Part shown: positions 33,809 to 41,769 of the stretch, piece by piece | Position numbering within the stretch: position 1 is the first letter of the stretch | Layout: every line of letters begins with the position of its first letter | Assembly: GCF_004102725.1 (NCBI RefSeq) | Contig: NZ_LHQS01000002.1 | Location: 425,984 to 489,983, forward strand | Length of the DNA stretch: 64,000 nt | Reading direction: 5' to 3' | From: Methanoculleus taiwanensis | Lineage (GTDB): Archaea; Halobacteriota; Methanomicrobia; Methanomicrobiales; Methanoculleaceae | Made by a program: the position numbers and the translations under genes | The notes under the pieces: model-generated | Databases searched by the model: none | What the model saw: only the letters and a program-made list of their open reading frames with translations | Told to the model about the DNA's origin: nothing

Positions 33809-34405
33809 CTACGGCATCTCGCTCTGCTCCGCAGGGCAGAAGTTGCAGAGCGAGTGAGGCACGTCTTTCTCCCGGTCGCGCACGGGGCAGAGGAATCTGC
33901 CGCTCCTCTCTTCCACGGCAAACCCGCCGGGAAACGGCATCCCGACCGGGTGGCCGGGGCGGTTGAGGACGAACATCTCGAATGCGGCGACGAGGTAGTA
34001 GAAGAAGCGGTGGCGGGGGCCGTAGTTGTCCGCCCCGGTATCGTCCCAGCAAAAGCACCCTTCCGGCACCATGGCGAAGTAGGCGGCGGCAGCCTCCCGG
34101 TCGGCGATCGGCTCCGCCATAGCAGTGAAGCGCCCGCTCCGGTGCATCGAGATGAGACGGTGGTACGCGCCGAGGATCTGCTCGGTGAAGTACGGGCGCA
34201 CCGCCTCGCGGTAGGGTGAAGGAAGGCTCGCGACCTCCCGGTAGAGCCGTCCGCCGATCACCTGGAGATCGGCGAGCGTGTAGCGTTCCGCCTCGCGGGC
34301 GAGCAAGGTGCCGAGCTCGGCCTTTGTCCGTGCGGATGCAAGTAGGGCGCAGACTCCCTCGATATGCAGGCGTTCTGAATCCGCAGCGTGTCTGCTGTTG
34401 TGCAT
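33809..34405 (-). CDS. DUF2115 (UPF0305) protein
   Basis: A 198-residue protein of a family found mainly in methanogens and of unknown function. Recognisable are YREAVRPYFTEQILGAYHRL, the central ECFCWDDTGADNYGP-type segment (GCFCWDDTGADNYGPRHRFF), the FPGGFAVEE stretch and the C-terminal FLCPVRDREKDVPHSLCNFC ending C-P-A-E-Q. The conserved cysteines suggest a metal or iron-sulfur site. It lies upstream of the acetyl-CoA synthase operon on the same strand, separated by that operon's own promoter. Confidence 0.8.
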   Translation of the reverse strand: MHNSRHAADSERLHIEGVCALLASARTKAELGTLLAREAERYTLADLQVIGGRLYREVASLPSPYREAVRPYFTEQILGAYHRLISMHRSGRFTAMAEPIADREAAAAYFAMVPEGCFCWDDTGADNYGPRHRFFYYLVAAFEMFVLNRPGHPVGMPFPGGFAVEERSGRFLCPVRDREKDVPHSLCNFCPAEQSEMP

Positions 34406-34462
34406 GCGCCTGATCTTCTGGGTACGCCGGGGGGGATGAAAAATCTCACTACCCCGAGCTTC

Positions 34463-35521
34463 TCATATCCATCGTTTTCGCCAGAACCAGATCAGCATCG
34501 CGATTGCGACGGTCGCCATCCCGACGAGCGCTGCCGGGTACGCCCACGGGTGGTCGAGCTCCGGCATATGCCGGAAGTTCATCCCGTAGACCCCGGCGAT
34601 GAAGGTGAGCGGGATGAAGATCGTCGCGATGACGGTCAGGACCTTCATCACCTCGCTCATCCGCCTGCTCTGCTCGGAGAGGTAGAGGTCGAGGACGCCT
34701 GCCACCGTATCCCGGTAGGTCTCGACCGTCTCCGCCACCTGGAAGGTGTGGTCGTAGACGTCCCGGAGGTACACCCGCATCGCTTTTTGGATCAGGGGCG
34801 ACTCCCCGCGCTCAAGGGCGCCCACCACCTCCCGGAGCGGCCAGACCGAGCGCCGGAGTTCGATCAGCTCCCGCTTTGCGGCATAGATCGCCTGAAGGGT
34901 TTCTGCGTCTGCGGATGCGAGCACCTCCTCTTCGATCCCCTCGATAGCATCCCCGAACTCCTCGAGCACCAGGAAGTAGCCGTCGACCACGGCGTCGAGC
35001 AGCGTGTAGGTGAGGTAGTCCGCCCCCTCTTTCCGGATACGGCCTTTGCCGAGCCTGAGCCGCTCCCGGATCGGATCGAAGACGTCTCCTGCCCGCTCCT
35101 GGAATGAGATGACGAACGAAGGCCCGAGGATCAGGCTGACCTGCTCGCTCCGGACGGCACCCTCTTCATAGCGGAGCATCCTCGTGACGATGTAGAGGTA
35201 GTCGTCATACTCCTCGAGCTTCGGCCGCTGCCGCGTGTTGACGATATCCTCCTCGGTCAGCGGGTGCAGGCCGGCCCGATCCCCGACCGCCTTGACAAGC
35301 CCAGTCTCGTGGAGGCCGTTCACGTTGATCCAGGTCGTATACCGGCCGTCCGGCAGGTCAGGGAGGCTCTCAGGGGCGACGGCGCATCGCTCGTCGTAGT
35401 GCTGCTCGTCGTAGGTGATCACCGATATCGTGACGGGTTCATCCCGCCGCTCGCCGATATGGACGAGCGTTCCCGGCGGGAGCCCCTGCTTCAGTGAGCT
35501 CCGGGACGGATCGGGCGTCAC
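34463..35521 (-). CDS. corA: CorA-family Mg2+/Co2+ transporter
   Basis: A 352-residue CorA. A long soluble alpha/beta and helical N-terminal part (HPLTEEDIVNTRQRPKLEEY, YLTYTLLDAVVDGYFLVLE) leads to two C-terminal membrane segments with the selectivity signature YGMNF (TFIAGVYGMNFRHMPEL) and the basic end WRKRWI. It forms pentamers importing Mg2+ (some members move Co2+ or Ni2+). Its start overlaps the mscS stop by 4 bases. Import of Co or Ni would suit the nearby corrinoid and Ni enzymes, but that is only a positional hint. Confidence 0.93.
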   Translation of the reverse strand: MTPDPSRSSLKQGLPPGTLVHIGERRDEPVTISVITYDEQHYDERCAVAPESLPDLPDGRYTTWINVNGLHETGLVKAVGDRAGLHPLTEEDIVNTRQRPKLEEYDDYLYIVTRMLRYEEGAVRSEQVSLILGPSFVISFQERAGDVFDPIRERLRLGKGRIRKEGADYLTYTLLDAVVDGYFLVLEEFGDAIEGIEEEVLASADAETLQAIYAAKRELIELRRSVWPLREVVGALERGESPLIQKAMRVYLRDVYDHTFQVAETVETYRDTVAGVLDLYLSEQSRRMSEVMKVLTVIATIFIPLTFIAGVYGMNFRHMPELDHPWAYPAALVGMATVAIAMLIWFWRKRWI

Positions 35522-36501
35522 GATGCTCCCTCGAAAGGTCCTCCCTCGTAGACGATGATATTCTCGGTGGCGATCGCGATGTAGCCGGACTCTTCGACCG
35601 CCTCCAGGAGTTTCCGGGAGAGCTCGTCCTTCAGGATCCTCCGCGTCCGCACCTCGGTCACGTACCTGATATCGAAGGTGATCCAGTTGTCGGTGAGCGT
35701 CAGGTAGATCGAAGGTTCGACGACCTTCTTCGGGAAGTAGTACTTCTCGCCGATCCGGGCGATCTCCCGTTCCGCCTGGAGGGTGATCTCTTCAGTCTCC
35801 TTCGTGACGATCGCAAGGAAGAGTTCGGTTGCCCGTCGCCAGTCCGTGTCGTAGGTGATGGGGATCGAGATCTCGTCCCAGATGAAGGAGTGGTCTTTGG
35901 TGAAGTTGAAGCTCTTGGAGCTGAGGATGGCGCCGTTCGGCACCGTCGTGATACGGCCCGTCGGCTGGTCGCCCTGTACTCCCCGTTCGTGGATCTCAAG
36001 AAGCGTGGTATTCAGGATCCCGATATCGATAACGTCTCCCATCGTCTCCTCAAGCTCGATCCGGTCGCCGACGGTGTAGATCCGGGAGACGAAGATAAGG
36101 ATGCCGCCGACGAAATTCTTGAAGAGGTCCTGGAGGGCGATGGCGATGCCGGCGCCGATGATGCCGTAGGCGACGAAGATGTAGTTTGTGTCGATCCAGA
36201 TCCGGACGGTGACGGCGATGATGATGATATAGTAGAGCACCGAGACGGTGCGTTTGAACGAGTAGCGTGTCTTCTTTTCCCGGATTTGCCGGAGCGCTAT
36301 CCACCGGATGACGGTAAAGATGAGGTAGATGATCGTCACGGCGAGGAACGTGAGGTAGAGCTTCTCAAGGGAGATGTCGGGGAAGATCTGATCCGCGAGC
36401 CAGAACGATACCGTGATGCCCGCGAGGAGCGCGAGGCTGATCAGCACCCGGACGGTATCCCGGAAAAACTCGTTACGTTGCTTCCTGGCATCGTCGTCCA
36501 T
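35518..36501 (-). CDS. mscS: MscS-family mechanosensitive channel
   Basis: A 327-residue channel with about four N-terminal membrane segments, then the pore helix and beta domain motif GAGIAIALQDLFKNFVGGIL (MscS signature GxxGxAxxxA...N), IYTVGDRIELEETMGDVIDI and VPNGAILSSKSFNFTK. The C-terminal domain is soluble alpha/beta. Such channels open on osmotic downshock. Translationally coupled to corA by a 4-base overlap, giving an ion/osmotic unit. Confidence 0.92.
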   Translation of the reverse strand: MDDDARKQRNEFFRDTVRVLISLALLAGITVSFWLADQIFPDISLEKLYLTFLAVTIIYLIFTVIRWIALRQIREKKTRYSFKRTVSVLYYIIIIAVTVRIWIDTNYIFVAYGIIGAGIAIALQDLFKNFVGGILIFVSRIYTVGDRIELEETMGDVIDIGILNTTLLEIHERGVQGDQPTGRITTVPNGAILSSKSFNFTKDHSFIWDEISIPITYDTDWRRATELFLAIVTKETEEITLQAEREIARIGEKYYFPKKVVEPSIYLTLTDNWITFDIRYVTEVRTRRILKDELSRKLLEAVEESGYIAIATENIIVYEGGPFEGAS

Positions 36502-36517
36502 CTCTCATGCCTCTCCG

Positions 36518-36751
36518 TCACACAATCTCTTTCGCCCGGGCGGCGATGCGCCCTATCCAGAGTGTTGCGATGACGGCGATGACCGTCACGACAATCGCGT
36601 AGACGAACATTGCCGGGATGGTGGTCTGCGGCCCGAAGTACTCCCTGAACAGCGCCTGGATAGCCGAGTTCCATGCGAGTGCGGCAACCAGCCCGAAGGC
36701 GGCGGTGATGAGCGCGGCCATTTTATCGATAACGTCCGTGGTGGGCAGCAT
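36518..36751 (-). CDS. DUF5654-like small membrane protein
   Basis: A 77-residue protein with a short amphipathic start (IDKMAALITAAFGLVAALAW) and two hydrophobic stretches, the second being MFVYAIVVTVIAVIATLWIG, with a basic tail. It closely resembles the 87-residue protein at 37076-37339: both share ITxAFGLVAALAWNxAIQA. The family is seen in archaea and has no known role. A TATA box at 36790-36802 precedes it; it lies 16 bases before mscS, so it may be the first gene of a DUF5654-mscS-corA unit. Confidence 0.8.
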   Translation of the reverse strand: MLPTTDVIDKMAALITAAFGLVAALAWNSAIQALFREYFGPQTTIPAMFVYAIVVTVIAVIATLWIGRIAARAKEIV

Positions 36752-37075
36752 CGGAGACTCTCTGCTATTCGGATAGGCACTCCGGCATCATATACTTATA
36801 GCCCTGAACGCGCCCACTGCGGCGGATGCTCGGTGTACAGGTCTGCCGGTGAGAAGAGATTGGGATCGCGGAGACGGCGAGGATATCCTGGACATCTCCC
36901 TCGGGCTGCGGGCACCTTCACGGGATATACCCTCCATCTCGTGCTACAGGCAGCCCTGACTGTGAATAGGGTCAACCCCCGCATAAAACGTCCCGGTTCG
37001 GGCTTTGGAGTGCGGCTCCATCTCTCAGGGAAAAGTGGCGGGTAGTATGGATAGCCTCCGGCGGGATCCCGGTGC
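36752..37075. other. Intergenic stretch between the two DUF5654 genes
   Basis: No coding frame supported. Minus-strand GGCTATAAGTATA at 36790-36802 is a good TATA box for the 77-residue protein starting at 36751 (predicted leader about 20 bases). Confidence 0.5.
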
Positions 37076-37339
37076 TTATACCTTCCTTTCCTTGGCCATC
37101 TGCGCTTCCCGTGCCCGGGCGGCTGCCCGCCCGATCATGATGGTGGCGATGACGGCGATGATCGTGACGAGAATCGCGTACCCGAGCAGTGCCGGAATGT
37201 CGCTCTGCTCCCCGAAAATCTCTGTGAAGATCGCCTGAATCGCCCCGTTCCAGGCAAGTGCGGCAACCAGCCCGAAGGCCACGGTGATGAGATCGGACAT
37301 CTTATCGATAATTTCTGTCTGCAGTGCCAAACCTGACAC
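37076..37339 (-). CDS. DUF5654-like small membrane protein
   Basis: An 87-residue paralogue of the protein at 36518-36751: MSDLITVAFGLVAALAWNGA is nearly the same sequence, followed by a second membrane segment (GYAILVTIIAVIATIMIG) and a longer basic/charged tail (RAAARAREAQMAKERKV). A strong ribosome-binding site, GGAGGTG, lies 7 bases before the start, and a TTTAAGAG box lies near 37366. Tandem copies beside channel genes hint at a membrane-tension or ion role; that is inference. Confidence 0.8.
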   Translation of the reverse strand: MSGLALQTEIIDKMSDLITVAFGLVAALAWNGAIQAIFTEIFGEQSDIPALLGYAILVTIIAVIATIMIGRAAARAREAQMAKERKV

Positions 37340-37440
37340 CTCCGGGTGAGCGATACGGCGCTCCTCTCTTAAAGGTTTGCTTCACTTTCGGGGCGCCCGG
37401 TATACCCATAACTAACAAGCCCTCCGACGTCGAAGTATAG

Positions 37441-39453
37441 ATGATGGATACCCTCGACGACTGGTTCCCGTACAGCAGTTACCGCCCCCACCAGCGGGAG
37501 ATGCTCGAGCTTGCAGCATCCTCGGCGAGAGATGGCGGCATCGCGATGGTCGACGCCCCCACCGGCAGCGGTAAGTCGAGCGTCGTCTCGGCGCTGCTTG
37601 CCGAGAGTCGGGGGAGAAAAGTGATCATCGGGGTGCGCACCATCAGTCAGCTCAACACGTTCATGCGGGAGCTTGCGATGATCCGCAAAAAGCGTGGCTC
37701 TCTCAAATTCGCGTATCTCATCGGGAAGGGGAGCATGTGCCCTCTTCGCGGAGAGGGGGATATCTACCGGCGGTGCGAGGGCGTGAAAGCCTTCTCGACG
37801 GCTCTCATGCGGGAGCGGGCGCAGAAGGGGTCGCTCATACCGGCGAACGACCGGCAGATCCGCCAGCAGATCCGGAAGATGGATCTCGATCACCCGCTCA
37901 TCTGCCCCTACTACGTCCACGCGAAGTCGTATGTCGAGCCTGAGGACGCGGGGCTGAAGATGATCCCCTCGGCGGCGCTCCGCGTCCGTGCCGAGCGGGT
38001 GCGTAACGAGCTGATCCTGCCCGACCAGCTCGTCAAGTTCTGCGGCGAGATCTGCCCGTACGAGACGATGCTGCATGCCGCACGGGAAGCGGACGTCATC
38101 CTCGTGAACTTCCACCACCTCTTCAACGACGCTATCCGCGAGCAGCTCTACCAGTCGCTCGATATCGACGGCGGCGATGCTCTTCTCCTGATCGACGAGG
38201 CGCACAACTGCGGGGAGGTCGTCCAGAGCATCGAGAGCGTGGTGCTGGAGGAGCGCGATCTCGAACAGGCGGCAAACGAGCTTGCCCACCAGCGCAAGAC
38301 AAGCAAGGAAGCGGATGCGATCCAGCACCTCCTCCCGCCGGTCCGCCAGTTCATGGAGGCGCTGAAGGCGTCGCGGGAGACCGAAGACTGGTTCGAGCCT
38401 GCCATCTTCCAGAAGATGATTATGAAAGGCTCGCTCTACCCGAGTATGGAGGCGATCGTCGACGATCTCCTCAAGATCAGCGAGGGTCTCCGCGAGCGGA
38501 ACTTAAAAGCCGGAGAGTTCCGCGAGAGCGCCATCGAGCGGCTCTGCGAGTTCTTCTACCGGATCTTCCGTTCGGCGGCCGATCCTGCATTCCTCACCGT
38601 CTACCGGCGGGACGACGACGGGAACGTCGCGCTCGAGGTGCGCAACATCGACCCGAGCACGAAGCTGCAGGATATCGCCCAGGCGCACGCCTGCTGCATC
38701 CTCATCTCGGGGACGCTCTCGCCGATCGAGAGCTACCGCCGCTACTACTTCGGCGACCTTCCTGTCCGGACGCTCTCGCTCCCGAACGCCTTTCCGAAGG
38801 AGAACCGGCTCATCCTCGCGGCGACCGATATCACCACCGCGTACTCGATGCGCCGCGACCCGCAGAACCTCGCACGGCTCGACGAGTACATCCGCACCTT
38901 CGCGACCCTCCCCGGAAACCTCGCTATCTACTTCCCCTCGTACGATCTCCTCAACACCTTCGCGGAACGGTGCTCGCGGAGTATTCGGGGCAAGCAGGTC
39001 TTCATCGAACCGAAAGGGGCGGCAGATGCGAGTGCGGCGCTAAAGGAGTTCATGGCGCTCCCGGGCCAGCGTAAGTCCGGGATCCTCTTTGCGGTCAGCG
39101 GCGGGAAGTGGAGCGAAGGGCTCGACTACCGGGGCGACCTCCTTGCAGGAGCGCTTGTCATCGGCCTCCCCCTCGCGCCCTTCAACCAGGTACGGAAGAT
39201 GGTGATCGAGTACTTCCGGATGAAGTTCGGAGAAGAGGGTGAGTTCATCAGCTACACCCTGCCCGCGATCAACCGTGCCCTGCAGGCGCTCGGGCGGGTG
39301 CTCCGGACGCCGGAGGATCGGGGCGTGCTGGTGCTCGGGGAGAAGCGGTTCCTCGAACCCCGGGTGAAGGGCGGCCTCCCCCCCTGGATGCAGACGGAGA
39401 TGGTGGCGTGCGAGGTAGAAGGATTCAAAGCGGCGGTCTCGGGATGGAGATAA
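37441..39453 (+). CDS. XPD/Rad3-like (DinG-type) superfamily 2 DNA helicase
   Basis: A 670-residue helicase. Walker A is APTGSGKSS (from residue 39), the DEAH box is D252-E-A-H255 in LLIDEAHN, and motifs IV-VI appear as ILISGTLSP, FAVSGGKWSEGLDYRG and INRALQALGRVLRTPEDRG. Cysteines C100, C112, C155 and C201/C205 lie between motifs I and II, where XPD proteins hold a [4Fe-4S] cluster, so it is a 5'-3' iron-sulfur helicase of nucleotide-excision or replication repair. Its last codons overlap the Ogt gene by 10 bases, linking two DNA repair functions. Confidence 0.92.
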   Translation: MMDTLDDWFPYSSYRPHQREMLELAASSARDGGIAMVDAPTGSGKSSVVSALLAESRGRKVIIGVRTISQLNTFMRELAMIRKKRGSLKFAYLIGKGSMCPLRGEGDIYRRCEGVKAFSTALMRERAQKGSLIPANDRQIRQQIRKMDLDHPLICPYYVHAKSYVEPEDAGLKMIPSAALRVRAERVRNELILPDQLVKFCGEICPYETMLHAAREADVILVNFHHLFNDAIREQLYQSLDIDGGDALLLIDEAHNCGEVVQSIESVVLEERDLEQAANELAHQRKTSKEADAIQHLLPPVRQFMEALKASRETEDWFEPAIFQKMIMKGSLYPSMEAIVDDLLKISEGLRERNLKAGEFRESAIERLCEFFYRIFRSAADPAFLTVYRRDDDGNVALEVRNIDPSTKLQDIAQAHACCILISGTLSPIESYRRYYFGDLPVRTLSLPNAFPKENRLILAATDITTAYSMRRDPQNLARLDEYIRTFATLPGNLAIYFPSYDLLNTFAERCSRSIRGKQVFIEPKGAADASAALKEFMALPGQRKSGILFAVSGGKWSEGLDYRGDLLAGALVIGLPLAPFNQVRKMVIEYFRMKFGEEGEFISYTLPAINRALQALGRVLRTPEDRGVLVLGEKRFLEPRVKGGLPPWMQTEMVACEVEGFKAAVSGWR

Positions 39454-39908
39454 CGACCGGTGCCTGCAGGCTCGGTCTCTGGTTCGTGCACGTCTCCTGG
39501 CAGGGCGACCTCGTCCTCCGTGTTCGGTTCTCCCGGCAGGGGGTGGAGAGCAGCGTGCCCGCTCCGATCCGCCGCTACTGTGCCGGGCAGCGGGAAGACC
39601 TCCTCGCCCTTACGAGCACCGCGACCGAAGGGGACTCGGTTATGGCGCGGATCTACCGCGAGGTGCGGCGTGTTCCCTACGGAGAGACCGCGACCTACGG
39701 GGCGATTGCCGCGAAGGTCGGGACGGCGCCGCGTGTCGTGGGGATGGCCATGGCACGGAATCCGACGCCGCTCGTCATCCCCTGCCACCGTATCGTCGCG
39801 AAAGGCGGTATCGGAGGATTCTCGCCCGAGGTTGGGATTAAGGAGCATCTCCTCTCTCTGGAACGGAGGGCTGCCCGAAAAAACGGAGAGTTTAACCCCG
39901 ATCTTTGA
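39444..39908 (+). CDS. ogt: Methylated-DNA-[protein]-cysteine S-methyltransferase
   Basis: A 154-residue suicide repair protein taking alkyl groups from O6-alkylguanine. The acceptor is C114 in VIPCHRIVAKGGIGGFS, preceded by the helix-turn-helix GETATYGAIAAKVGTAPRVV and the arginine-finger MARNPTP region. I start at the ATG at 39444, which overlaps the helicase gene by 10 bases; earlier in-frame starts lie deep in that gene. Both are likely one repair transcript. Confidence 0.94.
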   Translation: MEITTGACRLGLWFVHVSWQGDLVLRVRFSRQGVESSVPAPIRRYCAGQREDLLALTSTATEGDSVMARIYREVRRVPYGETATYGAIAAKVGTAPRVVGMAMARNPTPLVIPCHRIVAKGGIGGFSPEVGIKEHLLSLERRAARKNGEFNPDL

Positions 39909-39928
39909 CAAAGTGATACGAGTAATCT

Positions 39929-40852
39929 ATGAAGGTTGTAATTCTTGGTGCGGGGGCGGTCGGTCTCACCGTCGCCGCGAAGCTCTCGGCTGTCTGTGAG
40001 GTTCACGCGGTCTGCCGGAAACGTCATGCCGACCGCATCAGGGAGCGGGGATTCCTCCTGACCGGTATCTGGGGTGAGGGCACGTACCGGTTCAGTTGCT
40101 CCGAGGCTCTTCCCGAAGGGAGCGATCCGGACTACTTCATCATCACCTCCAAGTCCACCGGCACGGAAGCGATCTGCAGGGAGTATGCCGATGCACTCCG
40201 CGGGCACGAGGTGGTCAGTCTCCAGAATGGCATCGGCAACGAGGAGATCATCGCCCGGTATACCGATCGCGTCATCGGCGGCATGATCATCACGGGGTTT
40301 GAGTGGCGCGGCGATGCGGCGGTGCACGTCTCTGTGGAGGCGTCGCCGATGAAACTCGGACGGTTCCCGGAAGGGATCGATGATGCGGTCATGCGGCTCG
40401 TACGCCTCATCGAAAGCGCCGGGATGAATGTCCTTCCCGGCGATGCGATCAGGAGCGACATCTGGTCGAAGACGCTCTACAACTGTGCCTTAAACCCGCT
40501 CGGCGCCCTCGCCGACGTCCCGTACGGGAAACTTGCCGACCCGCACGCCTGGCGGATCGTCACCGAGCTCGTCCGGGAGGTCTGCCAGGTTGCAGAGGCG
40601 GAAGGCATCCGGCTTCCCTGGAAGACCCCGGCCGAGTACCTTGCGTTCCTCCGGGACACCCAGCTCCCGGCGACTGCGGCGCACCACTCCTCGATGCTCC
40701 AGGACCTTAAAAGCGGGCGGAGGACCGAGATCGATTTCCTGAACGGCGCGGTGGTATCCCGGGGGCGCCTGCACGGCATCCCGGTGGCCTACAACGCCTG
40801 CATCACCGAACAGATCCGGTTCCGCGAGGAACTCGGACGGGAAGGACGGTAG
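39929..40852 (+). CDS. panE: 2-dehydropantoate 2-reductase (ketopantoate reductase family)
   Basis: A 307-residue NADP-dependent reductase. The Rossmann motif is VVILGAGAVGLTVAAKLS; TSKSTGTEA, VVSLQNGIGNEE and GMIITGFEWRG follow. The C-terminal half has IWSKTLYNCALNPLGALADV, with the conserved Lys and Asn of the active site, and MLQDLKSGRRTEIDFLNGAV. It would make pantoate for coenzyme A. Archaeal homologues are usual in this role, though other 2-oxoacid substrates cannot be excluded. A GTG-started gene follows after 5 bases. Confidence 0.88.
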   Translation: MKVVILGAGAVGLTVAAKLSAVCEVHAVCRKRHADRIRERGFLLTGIWGEGTYRFSCSEALPEGSDPDYFIITSKSTGTEAICREYADALRGHEVVSLQNGIGNEEIIARYTDRVIGGMIITGFEWRGDAAVHVSVEASPMKLGRFPEGIDDAVMRLVRLIESAGMNVLPGDAIRSDIWSKTLYNCALNPLGALADVPYGKLADPHAWRIVTELVREVCQVAEAEGIRLPWKTPAEYLAFLRDTQLPATAAHHSSMLQDLKSGRRTEIDFLNGAVVSRGRLHGIPVAYNACITEQIRFREELGREGR

Positions 40853-40857
40853 GTCTC

Positions 40858-41463
40858 GTGCGGTCTGCCGTCGTCCTTGTTGGTGGAGAGGCACGCCGTG
40901 CCGGCGGCCGGGAGAAGTACTTCTTCACCTACCACGGGAAGACCTTCATCGACCGGCTCCTCGATACGCTGCATGCGGTCGTGGACGAGGTCGTGGTGGT
41001 GGCCCGTAATCCCGGGCAGTGCGAGCGGTTCGCCGAGATCGAAAGCATCCGGTGCATCCACGATCTCCGGCAGGGAATCGGGCCTATCGGCGGTCTGCAT
41101 GCGGGGTCGCAGGCGGTGCATGGGGAGCTTATCTTCGTTGCGGCCTGCGATATGCCCTGCATCAGCCGCGATGTCATAGAGATGCTCTTCGAGAGCATCG
41201 GTGACTGTGATGCGGCTATCCCCTGCTGGAATCGGGAGATGCTCGAACCGCTCCACGCCGTCTACCGGAGGTCGGCACTCCTCGAGTACCTGAGCGAGCA
41301 CGAGTCGCTCTCGCTCCGGACGATGGTTCGGAACCTCAACACCCGGTACGTAGCTATGGACCGTATCCGTCAGATCGACCCGGAACTCCGCACCTTCGTC
41401 AATATCAATAAGCTCGAGGAGCTCGGGGAGATCGACGGCCTTGCTGCAGATCGGGATCCGTAG
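40858..41463 (+). CDS. mobA: MobA-like molybdenum cofactor guanylyltransferase
   Basis: A 201-residue nucleotidyltransferase beginning with GTG at 40858, 5 bases after panE. The NTP loop VLVGGEARRAGGREKYFFTY replaces the usual LAGGxSxRMGxDK pattern in a diverged form, then FVAACDMPCISRDVIEML holds the metal-binding Asp and CWNREMLEPLHAVYRRS matches MobA. It would attach GMP to molybdopterin, needed for formylmethanofuran dehydrogenase and formate dehydrogenase. The loop divergence leaves a small chance of another sugar- or cofactor-nucleotidyltransferase. Confidence 0.78.
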   Translation: MRSAVVLVGGEARRAGGREKYFFTYHGKTFIDRLLDTLHAVVDEVVVVARNPGQCERFAEIESIRCIHDLRQGIGPIGGLHAGSQAVHGELIFVAACDMPCISRDVIEMLFESIGDCDAAIPCWNREMLEPLHAVYRRSALLEYLSEHESLSLRTMVRNLNTRYVAMDRIRQIDPELRTFVNINKLEELGEIDGLAADRDP

Positions 41464-41769
41464 CCCTGGAGCTGCAGGGTGCCGCAGTTTGCGGGCAGGG
41501 ATGCTCCGGCCAACCGGGTGCCCGGGATAAATGTTCTCCGCTCTTTTCCCGGAATGTTCCGGGGCTCTTTCTATGGATTAACACGGCTTTCCGGCGTGCA
41601 TGAGTTGGATGCCCTTCTTCCCGCTGGTTTTACCGGATAGAAGCCTTTAGGTGGAAAGAACGATTCCCGATATCCTCTCTATTAATTTAACTGTGTTTAT
41701 TCAATTGCAATGGTGATCCAATCTCGCTGACAGGAACATATATATATATTCCTGATCAGTGACGGTTCC
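41464..41769. other. Intergenic stretch with terminator hairpin and A/T-rich promoter
   Basis: No gene. CCCTGGAGCTGCAGGG (41464-41479) forms a hairpin after mobA. Further on the DNA turns A/T-rich, and GGAACATATATATATATTCC (41732-41751), palindromic except for one base pair, covers the likely TATA box of the propeller gene. Confidence 0.55.

Noticed and set aside
33672-34058. N-terminal extension of the acetyl-CoA synthase
   Set aside because: It overlaps the DUF2115 gene and the TATA box; sequence is Arg/Pro-rich without similarity to the family.
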